NCBI GenBank assembly: GCA_030591445.1
Contig: JAUVBB010000004.1
Location: forward strand, 1-52,965
Length of the DNA: 52,965 nucleotides
Direction: 5' to 3'
DNA from: Deltaproteobacteria bacterium
GTDB lineage: Bacteria; Myxococcota; B64-G9
The notes under the pieces are model-generated. The model saw nothing but the letters and a program-made list of their open reading frames with translations, did no database searches and had not been told where the DNA came from. This document shows, one piece after another, positions 8,056 to 17,380 of this stretch (position 1 is the first letter of the stretch; every line of letters starts with the position of its first letter). Made by a program: the position numbers and the translations under genes.

Positions 8056-9378
8056 ATGACCATGCCCCCACGCAAACTTCCGCCCATCGCCCTTAGCCTT
8101 TTCCTTCTTTTCTGCTGGACATTCATCTCCACCTGCGGCTTTGACGACACCATCTTTTTCGACGGCACCGGCAACCTGAAAGGAACCGTCCTAATCGATG
8201 GTCAGCCAATACCCGGCGCCGAAGTAAACTGGGTCGGCGCCCCCTTCACCCAAGCCCCCGCCCTCTCCCAAAACGACGGCACTTTCAATCTCACCCAAGT
8301 TCCCGCCGGCAAAAAAGAAATCATCATTCGCGCTATCGACCAATCCCACGGTCTTCGCCTATCAGTCCGCGCCGTCTCCGACCAGACCACCCAACTGGGC
8401 CCTCTCGATCTCCAAGAAGCCCCACCGCTGCGCATCACCGTAACCGATCCCGATCTCCCCATCCGCGATGCCCGCGTGTACCTAGAAGAAATCCCTGGCC
8501 TAGAAGGGGTAAGCGACCGATCGGGTAGAATCTCACTGCCCTGCGTGCCCAGAACTGCTTGTTACACTCCCAAGGTGGAAAGCAGCAACTTCCCCTTTCC
8601 CTTTCAAATTTCCTCCTGCCCAAGCAAGAACTCTGAATGGATATCGGGCTACCAAATCAGGCTAATACCCGGCCCGGCGGAAACACAAATATACCATGCC
8701 TATCAACGAATTTTCGATATAGTCGCGGATCGAAGTACCTGCACTAGCTCGTGTTTGGTCCCAGATTGGTGGGCCTATCCAATGACTCCACCTTGTGCGC
8801 TGGCCATTCCGAATGACCAAATCGAGAATTACTTGGATGGCGAATTGAGAGTTCTGTTTCAAGAATTGTCTGTTCTGACCAGGTTCACCAACACCAATAC
8901 CTCAAACAAAATGCAATGTCCGGACCAGGCGCCAATTACTGCTCTTTGTGTCAATGGTCGCTGCGCCTTTGAATCGAACCACATGGAACGTGCACACATT
9001 CTATCGACAGGGTCCACCTCTCAAAACTGCTCCCCTGGAATACTATCTGCCTTAGAATCCGCCCAGGAACTTGCCGCTGCGGCCAATTGTGTCGGTATTG
9101 CCTCGCCCACGTGGCAAGATGATGATCTTTTCGTCCTCTTTCAACCTAATTTGTCCTTGGTACCCACCCATATCGAGCTCGTACAAGCCGTTGAAGAACG
9201 CTTGATCATCTACCTGCAGGCGGAGTTATCACTCAAAGCGGCCTTGTTGGCCGATCAGGAAGAGGAAAAGGAAAAAACGCGGGGATGGGCACTTCTGCGG
9301 ATAGATGGCAACGAAGCTGGTAAACCAAAACCAGCGGACGTCTCGGTCCATATCTCCTGGATTCAGCTGGTTCCATAG
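8056..9378 (+). CDS. Probable lipoprotein with carboxypeptidase-regulatory-like domain
   Basis: 440 residues. The N-terminus has a hydrophobic signal followed by FISTCGFD, a slightly irregular lipobox. Next is a fold typical of carboxypeptidase-regulatory-like/transthyretin-like domains (NLKGTVLIDGQPIPGAEVNW, residues about 40-60, then QVPAGKKEIIIRA), with a weaker second copy. The rest (about residues 150-440) is not recognised; it is cysteine-rich and includes a SCLVPDWW segment and a long C-terminal helical part. Only six bases separate it from the caspase gene, so the two are cotranscribed and may work together at the outer membrane. A rho-independent terminator starts at its stop codon. 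Confidence 0.65.
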   Translation: MTMPPRKLPPIALSLFLLFCWTFISTCGFDDTIFFDGTGNLKGTVLIDGQPIPGAEVNWVGAPFTQAPALSQNDGTFNLTQVPAGKKEIIIRAIDQSHGLRLSVRAVSDQTTQLGPLDLQEAPPLRITVTDPDLPIRDARVYLEEIPGLEGVSDRSGRISLPCVPRTACYTPKVESSNFPFPFQISSCPSKNSEWISGYQIRLIPGPAETQIYHAYQRIFDIVADRSTCTSSCLVPDWWAYPMTPPCALAIPNDQIENYLDGELRVLFQELSVLTRFTNTNTSNKMQCPDQAPITALCVNGRCAFESNHMERAHILSTGSTSQNCSPGILSALESAQELAAAANCVGIASPTWQDDDLFVLFQPNLSLVPTHIELVQAVEERLIIYLQAELSLKAALLADQEEEKEKTRGWALLRIDGNEAGKPKPADVSVHISWIQLVP

Positions 9379-9407
9379 ATTTATTTTCGATCTATTTGTT
9401 TTTTTTC
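9375..9407 (+). terminator. Rho-independent terminator after the sigma/caspase cluster
   Basis: ATAGAT (9375-9380) and ATCTAT (9390-9395) form a six-base stem overlapping the stop codon of the lipoprotein gene, followed by TTGTTTTTTTT. The stem is AT-rich, so strength is uncertain, but the long T-run is convincing. Confidence 0.65.
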
Positions 9408-9433
9408 CCTCCGCGGCGATCAGATCCACTCGG

Positions 9434-9495
9434 TTGATGCCTCATTATAAGTAAACTACATAAGTCGATCATCTAGGTAGCGCTTCGTGACGAAG
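9434..9495 (+). promoter_or_regulatory. Possible promoter and leader hairpin of the subtilisin gene
   Basis: TTGATG (9434-9439) and TACATA (9457-9462) are spaced by 17 bases, a weak promoter match. Downstream, CTTCG-TGA-CGAAG (9483-9495) is a perfect five-base hairpin in the leader. No other clear control signal is visible before the gene. Confidence 0.3.
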
Positions 9496-9536
9496 GCTCT
9501 GAAGTTTCCCTGGGGGGGGAGAAGGAGAGGTGTGTC

Positions 9537-11402
9537 ATGCGTATGATGCCGCTCGGTATCGTGATCTGTATGATTGGATTTGGATTTGGGTGTGGGAATG
9601 AAGATCCAACCCTGATGAGATCGACCCAGGCCGAATTGGATGAACCAGCCTACCAGTCCTGGGTAATGCATGACGCACGTGGAGTCGTTATCGATGAAGG
9701 CTTTGAACTCCTGGAAGAAAGTCAAAACCGGCGCTTGGCCCGCTCGCTACGCGCGCTTACACCTGACCAACTCTCCCTCCATCCGGTGGTCGAAGATCTC
9801 CTGACCAGCGGCAAGCAAGAGCTGGAGATCGAAGTCTTGGTCACGGTCCACAGCGATCACCGGCTCTCCCGTCTGCCCCCGTTCGACCGCAACCTTGATC
9901 CAGATGATGCCACCAACCTCGAAATCCAAGCGCAACGGACTATCATACGCGCGGGTGACGATTTGCTGCGTAGGGCCGAGAGACTACCGGTCATCCAAGC
10001 TATCGCGAAGCTGGGCGGAGAAGTCACCGAAGAATTCCGGGTGGGCAACGCCCTCGCCGTCAAACTAACCATCGGCACCCTGACCAAGCTGCTAGACGAA
10101 ATTCCCCAAGTGGTAGCCGTCAGCCCAGCCGCCACCGATGATCGCCCGGCCGGCTATGAGTTGAGTGTCGGTCGTACGGCTCAGATATCAGACCCCTTTG
10201 TGTCCGCCGGCTACGATGGCAGTGGTTATCGTCTTGGCCTGGTCGACACCGGGGTCTATACTGCCCACTATTTTTTATCCAATCCTAACGATCCCATTTT
10301 GCTGTGGGGCGATTGCGTGTACTCACAGTACTCCGACTGTAGCTATTACCCGTACTGGCCCTGGTACCTATACTACAATGCCGGCGATCCCGTCAGCCCC
10401 TACGGTCATGGCACTGGTATGGCCAATATCCTGGTGGGCACAAATTATGTGGGTACTTATTACCGTGGCGTAGCGGACGGCGCCTATCTCGACTCCATGA
10501 ATGTATACTCGGGCTCCGGACACACCACTCTTTCCAGCACTGCCGTGCTCCGAGCCTTCAACCACCTCGACGGCTACGATGACATCATCGTAGCCAACGT
10601 CAGCACCACCGAATCGCCCACTGGCACCCTGGCCACCGCCGCCAACGATCTTTTCGACGAGGGCATCGTGGTGCTGGCCCCCATTGACGACGGAGACTAC
10701 GTAAAATCCCCGGCCATCGCCCACAAAGTTCTCGGCATCGGCAGCTACGATGCCACCACCGGCGCCGATTTCGAGGATCAGGCGCAAGGGACCTACTACG
10801 ACGATCGGCTCAAGCCCGACCTGACCGCCCCCCACAACATCTACACCGCCTCCACCGCCGGCCTGTGGTCGATCACCAGAAACGCCGGCAACTGCCAATC
10901 AACCTCTTTTGCCGGCGGCGCCGCCACCTTGCTGCGCGACTACTACGACTACCGCGGCTGGTCCTCCGACCCCGGCGCCATCTATGCCGCCATGATCACC
11001 TTTGGCGACGAAGCCAGCAGCGATCTCGACGATGAAGACGGCGCCGGCAACCTGGAGCTGGGCCAAATCAGCAACAGCGCCTGGATAAGCGGCGTAACCT
11101 ACCGCGATGCCGGCAGCAGCCGATACGTCTACTTCTACCCCCCCTCCGGCTCCTGCGACGTGCGGGCCGGCATCTGGTGGGAACAAGGCGCCACCCAGTC
11201 CCACAACGACATGATTCTCTACCTGAACGAGACCGGCAGCACCGTCGATACCAGCAACAACGCGGGCAGCGTCTTCGAAAAAGTCATGCACGACGGCTCT
11301 CTCAACACCGGCACCTGGTACCTCAAGATCTACGCCAGCGCCCTCAACCCCGACGACGACGTCAAAGTCCACTACCTGATTCACTACCGCACCAACTGCT
11401 GA
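9537..11402 (+). CDS. Subtilisin-like S8 serine protease, lipoprotein
   Basis: 621 residues. A short signal peptide ends in the lipobox GFGC, so it is probably lipid-anchored. A long N-terminal propeptide-like region precedes the catalytic domain. The catalytic triad is visible: Asp in GLVDTGVYTAHY (about residue 235), His in YGHGTGMANILVG (about 290) and Ser in STSFAGGAA (about 455). The Pro that normally follows in GTSxAxP is missing. The C-terminal about 120 residues form a beta-rich module (DVRAGIWWEQGA, then DMILYLNETG) like PPC-type or jelly-roll domains of secreted proteases. The ATG at 9537 follows GGGGGGAGAAGGAGAGG. It is one of several secreted degradative enzymes here. Function: general extracellular proteolysis, by family. 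Confidence 0.85.
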   Translation: MRMMPLGIVICMIGFGFGCGNEDPTLMRSTQAELDEPAYQSWVMHDARGVVIDEGFELLEESQNRRLARSLRALTPDQLSLHPVVEDLLTSGKQELEIEVLVTVHSDHRLSRLPPFDRNLDPDDATNLEIQAQRTIIRAGDDLLRRAERLPVIQAIAKLGGEVTEEFRVGNALAVKLTIGTLTKLLDEIPQVVAVSPAATDDRPAGYELSVGRTAQISDPFVSAGYDGSGYRLGLVDTGVYTAHYFLSNPNDPILLWGDCVYSQYSDCSYYPYWPWYLYYNAGDPVSPYGHGTGMANILVGTNYVGTYYRGVADGAYLDSMNVYSGSGHTTLSSTAVLRAFNHLDGYDDIIVANVSTTESPTGTLATAANDLFDEGIVVLAPIDDGDYVKSPAIAHKVLGIGSYDATTGADFEDQAQGTYYDDRLKPDLTAPHNIYTASTAGLWSITRNAGNCQSTSFAGGAATLLRDYYDYRGWSSDPGAIYAAMITFGDEASSDLDDEDGAGNLELGQISNSAWISGVTYRDAGSSRYVYFYPPSGSCDVRAGIWWEQGATQSHNDMILYLNETGSTVDTSNNAGSVFEKVMHDGSLNTGTWYLKIYASALNPDDDVKVHYLIHYRTNC

Positions 11403-11551
11403 GCCCGCGCTGCTCATCACCCCCCACAGTTCAACATTGACTATTGCCTTGGCGACAGCTCTGTGTTACCCAACTTCTCCGGTTTAAGTCAGCCAGTAGC
11501 GGGGGCTTGGGTACACAGTAGGACCATGAATTCATAAAAAGGAGATGGGGC

Positions 11552-13552
11552 ATGCGCTGGATGGAACGATACCTGACTTTGGCTTTATGCTTGGCGATGG
11601 CGGCTTGCGCGGGCAGTAGTGACCCGGATGACCCGGAAGAAACCATCGACTATCCCGAGCTTACCGATCTCGACGTTTTAATGGAGGGGGTTCCCGATAA
11701 GGCGGATCTGCTCGATGAAAAAACCGATATTATCCCGCCGGCCCAGTTTGATTTGATCGATTCCCAATCGCCGGTCAAGAGCCAAGGGCGACGGGGCATC
11801 TGCTCGATTTTTGCTTCCACCGCCTTGATGGAGCACCTGCACATTCTGGAAGGCAGCTATCCCGATCCGGATTTTTCCGAGCAATACCTGCAGTGGTCGG
11901 TCAAGTTCCAGGTCAAGGCCTTCCCCAACACTTCTGGCTCCAATGCTCATAACAACTTACGAGCCATCGCCGACTACGGCATCGTGGAAGAAGATTATTG
12001 GCCCTATGAAGTTTCCGAATGGGGTCTAAACCGGGATCCAGATTGCGACGGTGGCACAGAGCAGCCGACTCGCTGCTACACCAACGGCAGCCCGCCCCAA
12101 GCGGCCGTCGATGCCCAGAAATGGCGCCTGCCCACGGGCCGATACATTTCAACCAAGACCGACAGCCTCAAGGCCTTCATGGTCAACAAACAACAGGCGG
12201 TTCAGGTGGGCGGCTCCTTCTTTTATCAGGCCTGGAACCACGGCCGCTCGGAATTGCCGGTCAACAGTAGTTACTCGCGCAATGGCTATGTGCTCTATCC
12301 CAATGCAGAAGACCAGAGAATCAGCCTGGAAAAACGTGTTGGTCACTCCTACCTGATCGTGGGCTGGGACGATGATCTGGCAGTGGCGCAGATGGATAAG
12401 AACGGCAAAGTGGTGCGCGACGATCTGGGCAACCCAATCAACGAGAGAGGCTTCTTCCTGTTCAAGAATAGCTGGGGCACCGGTAGCTGGGGCAGTGAAA
12501 ACCCGATGGGCCGCGGCTACGGCTGGATTTCCTACCGCTATGTCGAAGAGTTTCTCTCGGCCCGCACTTCCGATCTGCCCCGGATCGAGCCACCCCAAGA
12601 GATTTGTGGCGATGAACTCGACAACGACCGCGACGGCGATACCGACTGCGACGATACCGACTGCCAGCAAGAACCCCAATGTCAAAACACCCCCGACGGC
12701 TATGAGAACAGTGAGGCCACCGACATTCCCGACAATGATGCCGAGGGCATAAGCAGCGAAATCGAAGTGGCCGAGGCCTGCACCATCGCGTCCCTCTCGC
12801 TGTCGGTAGACATCAGCCACAGTTACCGGGGCGATTTGGAAATTCGCCTGCAACACCCAGACGGCAGCGAGCGCCAAATTACCCCGCCCAGTTCAGAGGC
12901 GGTGGCCGATCTGATAAAAACCTTTGTCGAAGAACGCTTCAACGGCAAAGACGCCCAGGGCATCTGGGTGCTGAAAGTCATCGACCACGCCAGTTACGAC
13001 ACCGGCACCCTCAACCGCTGGAGCCTGCAATTTGTCTGTGGCGATCCGGTTGAGCCCACCGATACCAATCTGTTTTTCAGCGAGTACATCGAAGGTTCGT
13101 CCAACAACAAGGCGCTAGAGATAGTCAACGGCGCCGAAGCCGATGCCGACTTGAGCCATTGCAGCATCGTCATCTACAGCAATGGTGCCAGCGCACCCAC
13201 CAGCACCATCGATCTGGCCGCCGGCACTTTGGTCCCAGCCGCGACCTTTGTGATTTGCAACTCTTTATGGGGCGGTCCCACCGAAGCCTGCCAACAAAGC
13301 ACCGGCAGCCTCAACTTCAACGGCGACGACGCGGTCGAGCTGATTTGCCAAGGCCAAACCATGGACGTCATCGGCAAGATCGGCGAGCGCCTCATCTGGG
13401 GTACCGATGTCAGCACCCAGAATCAGACCCTGCGCCGGCAGTGCACAGTCGTCCAAGGTGATACCGACGGCAGTGATTCGTTCAGCCCCGCGGACGAATG
13501 GGACGCAGAAGCCATCGATACCTTCGACGACCTGGGCCAGCACTGCCCTTGA
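11552..13552 (+). CDS. Papain-like (C1) cysteine protease with P-domain and lamin-tail domain, lipoprotein
   Basis: 666 residues. A lipobox (AMAACAG) sits near residue 19. The catalytic domain has Gln78 and Cys84 in KSQGRRGICSIFAS, His near 265 in RVGHSYLIVGWDDD and Asn near 305 in FKNSWGTGSWG, the full papain triad plus oxyanion Gln. It is followed by a MopE-like calcium-binding-style motif (CGDELDNDRDGDTDCDDTDC, about residue 351), a proprotein-convertase P-domain (SYRGDLEIRLQHPDGS) and a lamin-tail domain (NLFFSEYIEGSSNNKALEI). The ATG at 11552 has AAAAAGGAGATGGGG upstream. No propeptide domain is evident, so activity may be controlled by export and calcium. Such modular architecture is typical of myxobacterial and related exoenzymes. 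Confidence 0.85.
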   Translation: MRWMERYLTLALCLAMAACAGSSDPDDPEETIDYPELTDLDVLMEGVPDKADLLDEKTDIIPPAQFDLIDSQSPVKSQGRRGICSIFASTALMEHLHILEGSYPDPDFSEQYLQWSVKFQVKAFPNTSGSNAHNNLRAIADYGIVEEDYWPYEVSEWGLNRDPDCDGGTEQPTRCYTNGSPPQAAVDAQKWRLPTGRYISTKTDSLKAFMVNKQQAVQVGGSFFYQAWNHGRSELPVNSSYSRNGYVLYPNAEDQRISLEKRVGHSYLIVGWDDDLAVAQMDKNGKVVRDDLGNPINERGFFLFKNSWGTGSWGSENPMGRGYGWISYRYVEEFLSARTSDLPRIEPPQEICGDELDNDRDGDTDCDDTDCQQEPQCQNTPDGYENSEATDIPDNDAEGISSEIEVAEACTIASLSLSVDISHSYRGDLEIRLQHPDGSERQITPPSSEAVADLIKTFVEERFNGKDAQGIWVLKVIDHASYDTGTLNRWSLQFVCGDPVEPTDTNLFFSEYIEGSSNNKALEIVNGAEADADLSHCSIVIYSNGASAPTSTIDLAAGTLVPAATFVICNSLWGGPTEACQQSTGSLNFNGDDAVELICQGQTMDVIGKIGERLIWGTDVSTQNQTLRRQCTVVQGDTDGSDSFSPADEWDAEAIDTFDDLGQHCP

Positions 13553-13558
13553 CCCAGA

Positions 13559-13707
13559 TCTCCCACCCTGAATTGCTGCCAACTACGACCGACAAAGGGC
13601 AGCTTGGCGATCCCGGGCCTTGAACAAATTTATCTTTCCCAAAATGGTGATCATGATTCCAATCCACGTCCCTGAGTCTCCTCAACTTTCCAGAATCGGG
13701 TGGGAGG
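13559..13707. repeat. Interrupted inverted repeat in convergent intergenic region
   Basis: TCTCCCACCC at 13559-13568 is matched by GGGTGGGAGG-type sequence at 13698-13707, near the two ends of the gap between convergent genes. The arms are about 130 bases apart. The region otherwise shows no gene; the arms may belong to terminators of the two flanking genes or be coincidental. Confidence 0.3.
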
Positions 13708-13723
13708 TCGGGGTTGAATCCGG

Positions 13724-15430
13724 TTATTGACCCACGTAGATGGCGGAAGACATGAGCCGCATGCCGGAGATCTCCAGGGCATTTTCGCGCATCTGAACTC
13801 GATACCAGGCACCTGGAGGGGCCTGATCGACGAAGGTGTGGGCGATGTCAGAGCCGGTGGTATGGTCGGAAAAGCGGGCGATCTCCTCGCCGTTACGAAT
13901 CAACACCAGCGGTCCCTTGGCTTGCTGGACATTGAGTTGCAAGGTAATTTCTCCGGGCGGAACCTCGTCGCCCAGCATGGCTTCGAAGACGCCATCGCCG
14001 TCGGCATCCACGCGGAAGTCGAGTAAGGGCCGGCCGGTAAAGACCAGGGGATCTGCCTGGGTCACGTAGGTTCGCCCGCTGCGAATGCCGTGCAGAATGC
14101 CGGGCACGGTGAGGGATTCGGCCCAGACCACGGTGGTGGGGCTACCCAGGGTACCGACCAGCATATGGCTATCGCCACCGCCGACGGCAGCAATGCGATG
14201 GCCCTGGTTCATGAATTTTTCCCATAGGGCAACCGAGGGCTCGTTGGTTCCGGTCACGAAGATCCACACTTGGTTCCATATTTCTATGGTGTCGAGCGCA
14301 TCAACCAGGTCAGGGGCTTCGGCAAATACCCAGTTCCAGTAATCTTGCTCGGCGCCATAATGATTGAGTGACTGCACCCCGCCCTGCATCCGCGCCTTTC
14401 GCCAGGCGCGGCGGATATCGTCGACATCCTCGTAGACCGCCACATTGTCGGTGCGCAGCCCCCAGATGTTGGCATGACCGGGGCCGCCCCACTCGATGCC
14501 GGGAAGAAAGAGCACATCCTGCTGGTCCCAAGCCGGATCGAAGGGGGCCTCGAAGACCCGATGATCGGTAATCGCCAAAAAGTCGAGTTCGGCGCCCTGG
14601 GCCGCCAGCACATAACCGGCCAGCGGCGCGCTGCTGTCGTGACTGTACTCGCAGTGTACGTGCAAGTCCCCTTGGTACCAGCCGGGATTGGGATTCAGCA
14701 CCCCGACATCAAGGTCCAAGCGAGGCAAGTCGGGGATGGAAGACGGGTCGGCCGGATCAGTCCCGGCGTCTTGCTCGGTGGCATCGTCGATGCCATCACC
14801 GTCCTGATCGGAATCCTCATCGTTGGGGACTCCGTCGCCATCCAGGTCGGGATCTGAGTTATTGCCGATGCCATCGCGATCTGTGTCCATCCAGTCGTAG
14901 GGATTGTTGGGGCAATGGTCCCAGCCATTCGGCACGCCATCGCCATCGGCATCGGTGCCCACAAGCTCTACCTCGCCGGTCAAGAAATAGGCACAATACT
15001 CCGGAGGATAGACCTCGGGAACCCCACCGTCGGCGGCGTCGCCATCCGATTCATCCTCGTCGCCGGCACCGCCATCGACAGTATTGCCATCCGGAGGATC
15101 CTCATCGGCCACCCCACCGTCGACCGCGTCACTGTCCGACCCGTCTCCATCAAGCTCATCGCCGTCGGTCGGGTCACCGTTGAGTCCATCGCCATCGGCC
15201 TCATCGTCGTCGGCTTGGCCGGCGTCCGCTTGATCGCCGTCGATAGTGTCGCCATCGACAGAATCACCGTTTTGTTCATCGCCGGCGGACCCATCACTAT
15301 CGACGATGTCTCCATCAGCCGCTGGGGTGTCCCCATCCGCCGGCAAATCGCCGGGGGCATCGCTAGAACAAGCGTTGGCCACTAAAAACAAACCAAAAAC
15401 AAACAGAACCCGAAATATATTGTCTCTCAT
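13724..15430 (-). CDS. PHP-domain (CehA/McbA-type) metallohydrolase lipoprotein with Asp/Gly-rich linker and TSP3 repeats
   Basis: 568 residues. A signal peptide ends in VANACSSD, a lipobox. Residues about 30-140 are a low-complexity linker of DGD-x-x repeats. Residues about 158-225 contain thrombospondin type 3-like calcium-binding repeats (TDADGDGVPNGWDHCPN, DLDGDGVPNDEDSDQDGDG). The C-terminal domain is a PHP-type hydrolase: GDLHVHCEYSH (HxH metal motif), AITDHRVFE, LNHYG and GGGDSHM, in the order of CehA/McbA-type proteins; the substrate is unknown (phosphoesters or carbamates are possible in the fold). The start at 15430 follows GGGGAGAGGAAC. It is presumably displayed on the surface at the end of a long acidic stalk. 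Confidence 0.8.
   Translation of the reverse strand: MRDNIFRVLFVFGLFLVANACSSDAPGDLPADGDTPAADGDIVDSDGSAGDEQNGDSVDGDTIDGDQADAGQADDDEADGDGLNGDPTDGDELDGDGSDSDAVDGGVADEDPPDGNTVDGGAGDEDESDGDAADGGVPEVYPPEYCAYFLTGEVELVGTDADGDGVPNGWDHCPNNPYDWMDTDRDGIGNNSDPDLDGDGVPNDEDSDQDGDGIDDATEQDAGTDPADPSSIPDLPRLDLDVGVLNPNPGWYQGDLHVHCEYSHDSSAPLAGYVLAAQGAELDFLAITDHRVFEAPFDPAWDQQDVLFLPGIEWGGPGHANIWGLRTDNVAVYEDVDDIRRAWRKARMQGGVQSLNHYGAEQDYWNWVFAEAPDLVDALDTIEIWNQVWIFVTGTNEPSVALWEKFMNQGHRIAAVGGGDSHMLVGTLGSPTTVVWAESLTVPGILHGIRSGRTYVTQADPLVFTGRPLLDFRVDADGDGVFEAMLGDEVPPGEITLQLNVQQAKGPLVLIRNGEEIARFSDHTTGSDIAHTFVDQAPPGAWYRVQMRENALEISGMRLMSSAIYVGQ
15015..15340 (-). repeat. Tandem degenerate repeat encoding DGD-rich linker
   Basis: Degenerate short tandem units, roughly GATGGCGAC-like triplet sets on the minus strand, encode an Asp/Gly/Ala linker with DGD recurring every four to six residues. 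The repeat is expected to vary in length between strains by slippage. It lies wholly inside the metallohydrolase gene. Confidence 0.7.
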
Positions 15431-15466
15431 TTTTTAGTTCCTCTCCCCAAAAAATTACGCGCTAAT

Positions 15467-17380
15467 TTAGTCGCGCGGCAAGATCTCCCGTAGATAGGTT
15501 AGGTTTTCTGGCGTCCATTGTGCCGGTCCGTCCGGATCTAGTTCGGCCCGCTCGGCGAAAGGGCGTTCGGTGCCGGCGTCCATGATCTGGTTCGGACCCG
15601 GTTCGAGATTATGAAAGGCTTCGGCCGGACCGCGGCCGTTGGCCAAACCCAGAGTATGGCCAAACTCATGGCTAACGGTATTGCCAATCATGCTGCCTAA
15701 GGCACGGACAGCGCGCTCGATGGCTTCGGCGCGCTCACCGCTCGGCAGTTCGTCGACCCGCGCTGCCTCCCCACCGCGCGCGGGCATGAAGGTTTCGAAC
15801 ACTTGGTCAAAGCGGGGGTCGGCCAGCGAAGATGCTTTTTCAAACTTGGGACTCAGGACCAGGTAGGACGAGACGAACACGCCACCGTAGGCCAAATGGC
15901 CGGCTTCAGCCGATTCGGCGTTCCAGCCGCCCACCACGTCATTGAAATAGATGTTGCCCATGTCCTTGAGCCCCAACTCGCTCATGGTGGCATCTAAGCC
16001 GATCAAACCGCGGCCGTTGGGATCTTGCCCGCCGATCTCAACCACGCCGTACTCGACAAATTCGCTGGGTCGGCTTTCTTGAAACACCACGTTGATCCCT
16101 TGGGCATAGTAATCGCGCGTGACCACCTGCAAAATCCGCTCCCGCAGCAGATGCTCTACGTTACGCAAGCCAAATTCGCGCAGGGCGTCGGTAAAGCCGG
16201 GGAGGTATTTCAGGTAAACCATCTGCTTCTGGGGCAAAATAGTGAACTCGATAGCGGCCGGCAGTGGTACGCCGTCTTGCTGCTGATCTTGCCAATAAAT
16301 CACTGGCGTGGCCGTGCCGCGCAAGACCCCGGGCCGGGCCCCTAGCCCGGTCACTCCACCCTGGCCATCGCTGACCACGCGCATGACATAGCGCAAGGTA
16401 TCGCCGGCCAGCACTTCGGGGACGATGTTGAGAGCATTGGCGCCGGTATAGTCTACTATCTGACCGGCTTGGGTGGTGAAAGTACCGTCAATACTGACCA
16501 CGGTCTTGGCGCGGCCACCGGCAAAACCACGGCCGGTCAAGAAAAACATCTGCCCGCGCGAAGCGGCAGTGGTTGACAAACGATTGAGCACCGATCGGTT
16601 CAATTCGATTGTCACCGGCAGACTGTTGCCGGCAATCTCTTGGCCATCGGCATGGATATTGTGCACGGAAAGATGGCCCACCAAGGTTCCGGGCAAAATC
16701 CCCATGCACGCGGGCGGCAGAGGCCCGAGAAGCTGGTCGCGGCTGAGGGCCGCTTGGTCGAGCACAAAGACAGAATCCCAGTCGGTGCCAGGACCACCGT
16801 CGGTCGGGTTGAAAACACCGGTGAGCCGAAACTCGCTCAGGCCCTCGCCACTCAACTTGCCGTCCGCGGACCGGGCGCCCAGTAAAAAACCGGACCCGCT
16901 GCCCAGCACATCGCTGCCCAGGTACAAGGGAACCGCGGACTTATCCAGGGAGATGGCATCTAAGCGCGGGCTAAGGGTGGCCGCCAACTCCCAGTCCACT
17001 ACGATCTCGCCCTGGCGACGATCTCCGCCCAGGGTGTCGGCGCTGAGTTCGAGCATGCCTTGAAAGCGACCGGCTCCGCCCAATGAGGCAAAGGCCGGCT
17101 CATCAAGAGAAAAACGTATTTCGGTCGCGGAAATCCGTTGGGCGGCCAGGATGGGTGGCGCAGAGTGGCCGACCAGGCTCACTTGCAGGCTCGAAGCCAA
17201 CAGGGCGTCAAAACCTTCGCCGTATATGCGCAGCTGGCTTCCGGGCAAAACCGTGCTGGGTTCAACCCGGTCGATAGCCAGGGGAAAACTGCCCGCATCG
17301 GGAAGGCGCGATACTTGATCGGCGCAGCCTGCACCCAAAAACCCCAGCAATAGCACCAGTCGTAGCTCGTCTCCCCACAT
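15467..17380 (-). CDS. Putative zinc metalloprotease lipoprotein with IPT/TIG-like domain
   Basis: 637 residues. A signal peptide ends in FLGAGC. An IPT/TIG-like domain follows (DRVEPSTVLPGSQLRIYGEGF, about residues 37-57), then further beta-rich segments. Near the C-terminus is a gluzincin/metzincin-type motif, SHEFGHTLGLANG, followed by QIMDAG, which could be a Met-turn. In metzincins the eleventh residue of HExxHxxGxxH is His or Asp; here it is Asn, so the third zinc ligand is uncertain (a His in AEAFHNLE lies a few residues further). The gene begins one base into the stop of the preceding gene (TGATG), so the two are translationally coupled. Confidence is moderate for a protease and low for its activity. 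Confidence 0.68.
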   Translation of the reverse strand: MWGDELRLVLLLGFLGAGCADQVSRLPDAGSFPLAIDRVEPSTVLPGSQLRIYGEGFDALLASSLQVSLVGHSAPPILAAQRISATEIRFSLDEPAFASLGGAGRFQGMLELSADTLGGDRRQGEIVVDWELAATLSPRLDAISLDKSAVPLYLGSDVLGSGSGFLLGARSADGKLSGEGLSEFRLTGVFNPTDGGPGTDWDSVFVLDQAALSRDQLLGPLPPACMGILPGTLVGHLSVHNIHADGQEIAGNSLPVTIELNRSVLNRLSTTAASRGQMFFLTGRGFAGGRAKTVVSIDGTFTTQAGQIVDYTGANALNIVPEVLAGDTLRYVMRVVSDGQGGVTGLGARPGVLRGTATPVIYWQDQQQDGVPLPAAIEFTILPQKQMVYLKYLPGFTDALREFGLRNVEHLLRERILQVVTRDYYAQGINVVFQESRPSEFVEYGVVEIGGQDPNGRGLIGLDATMSELGLKDMGNIYFNDVVGGWNAESAEAGHLAYGGVFVSSYLVLSPKFEKASSLADPRFDQVFETFMPARGGEAARVDELPSGERAEAIERAVRALGSMIGNTVSHEFGHTLGLANGRGPAEAFHNLEPGPNQIMDAGTERPFAERAELDPDGPAQWTPENLTYLREILPRD

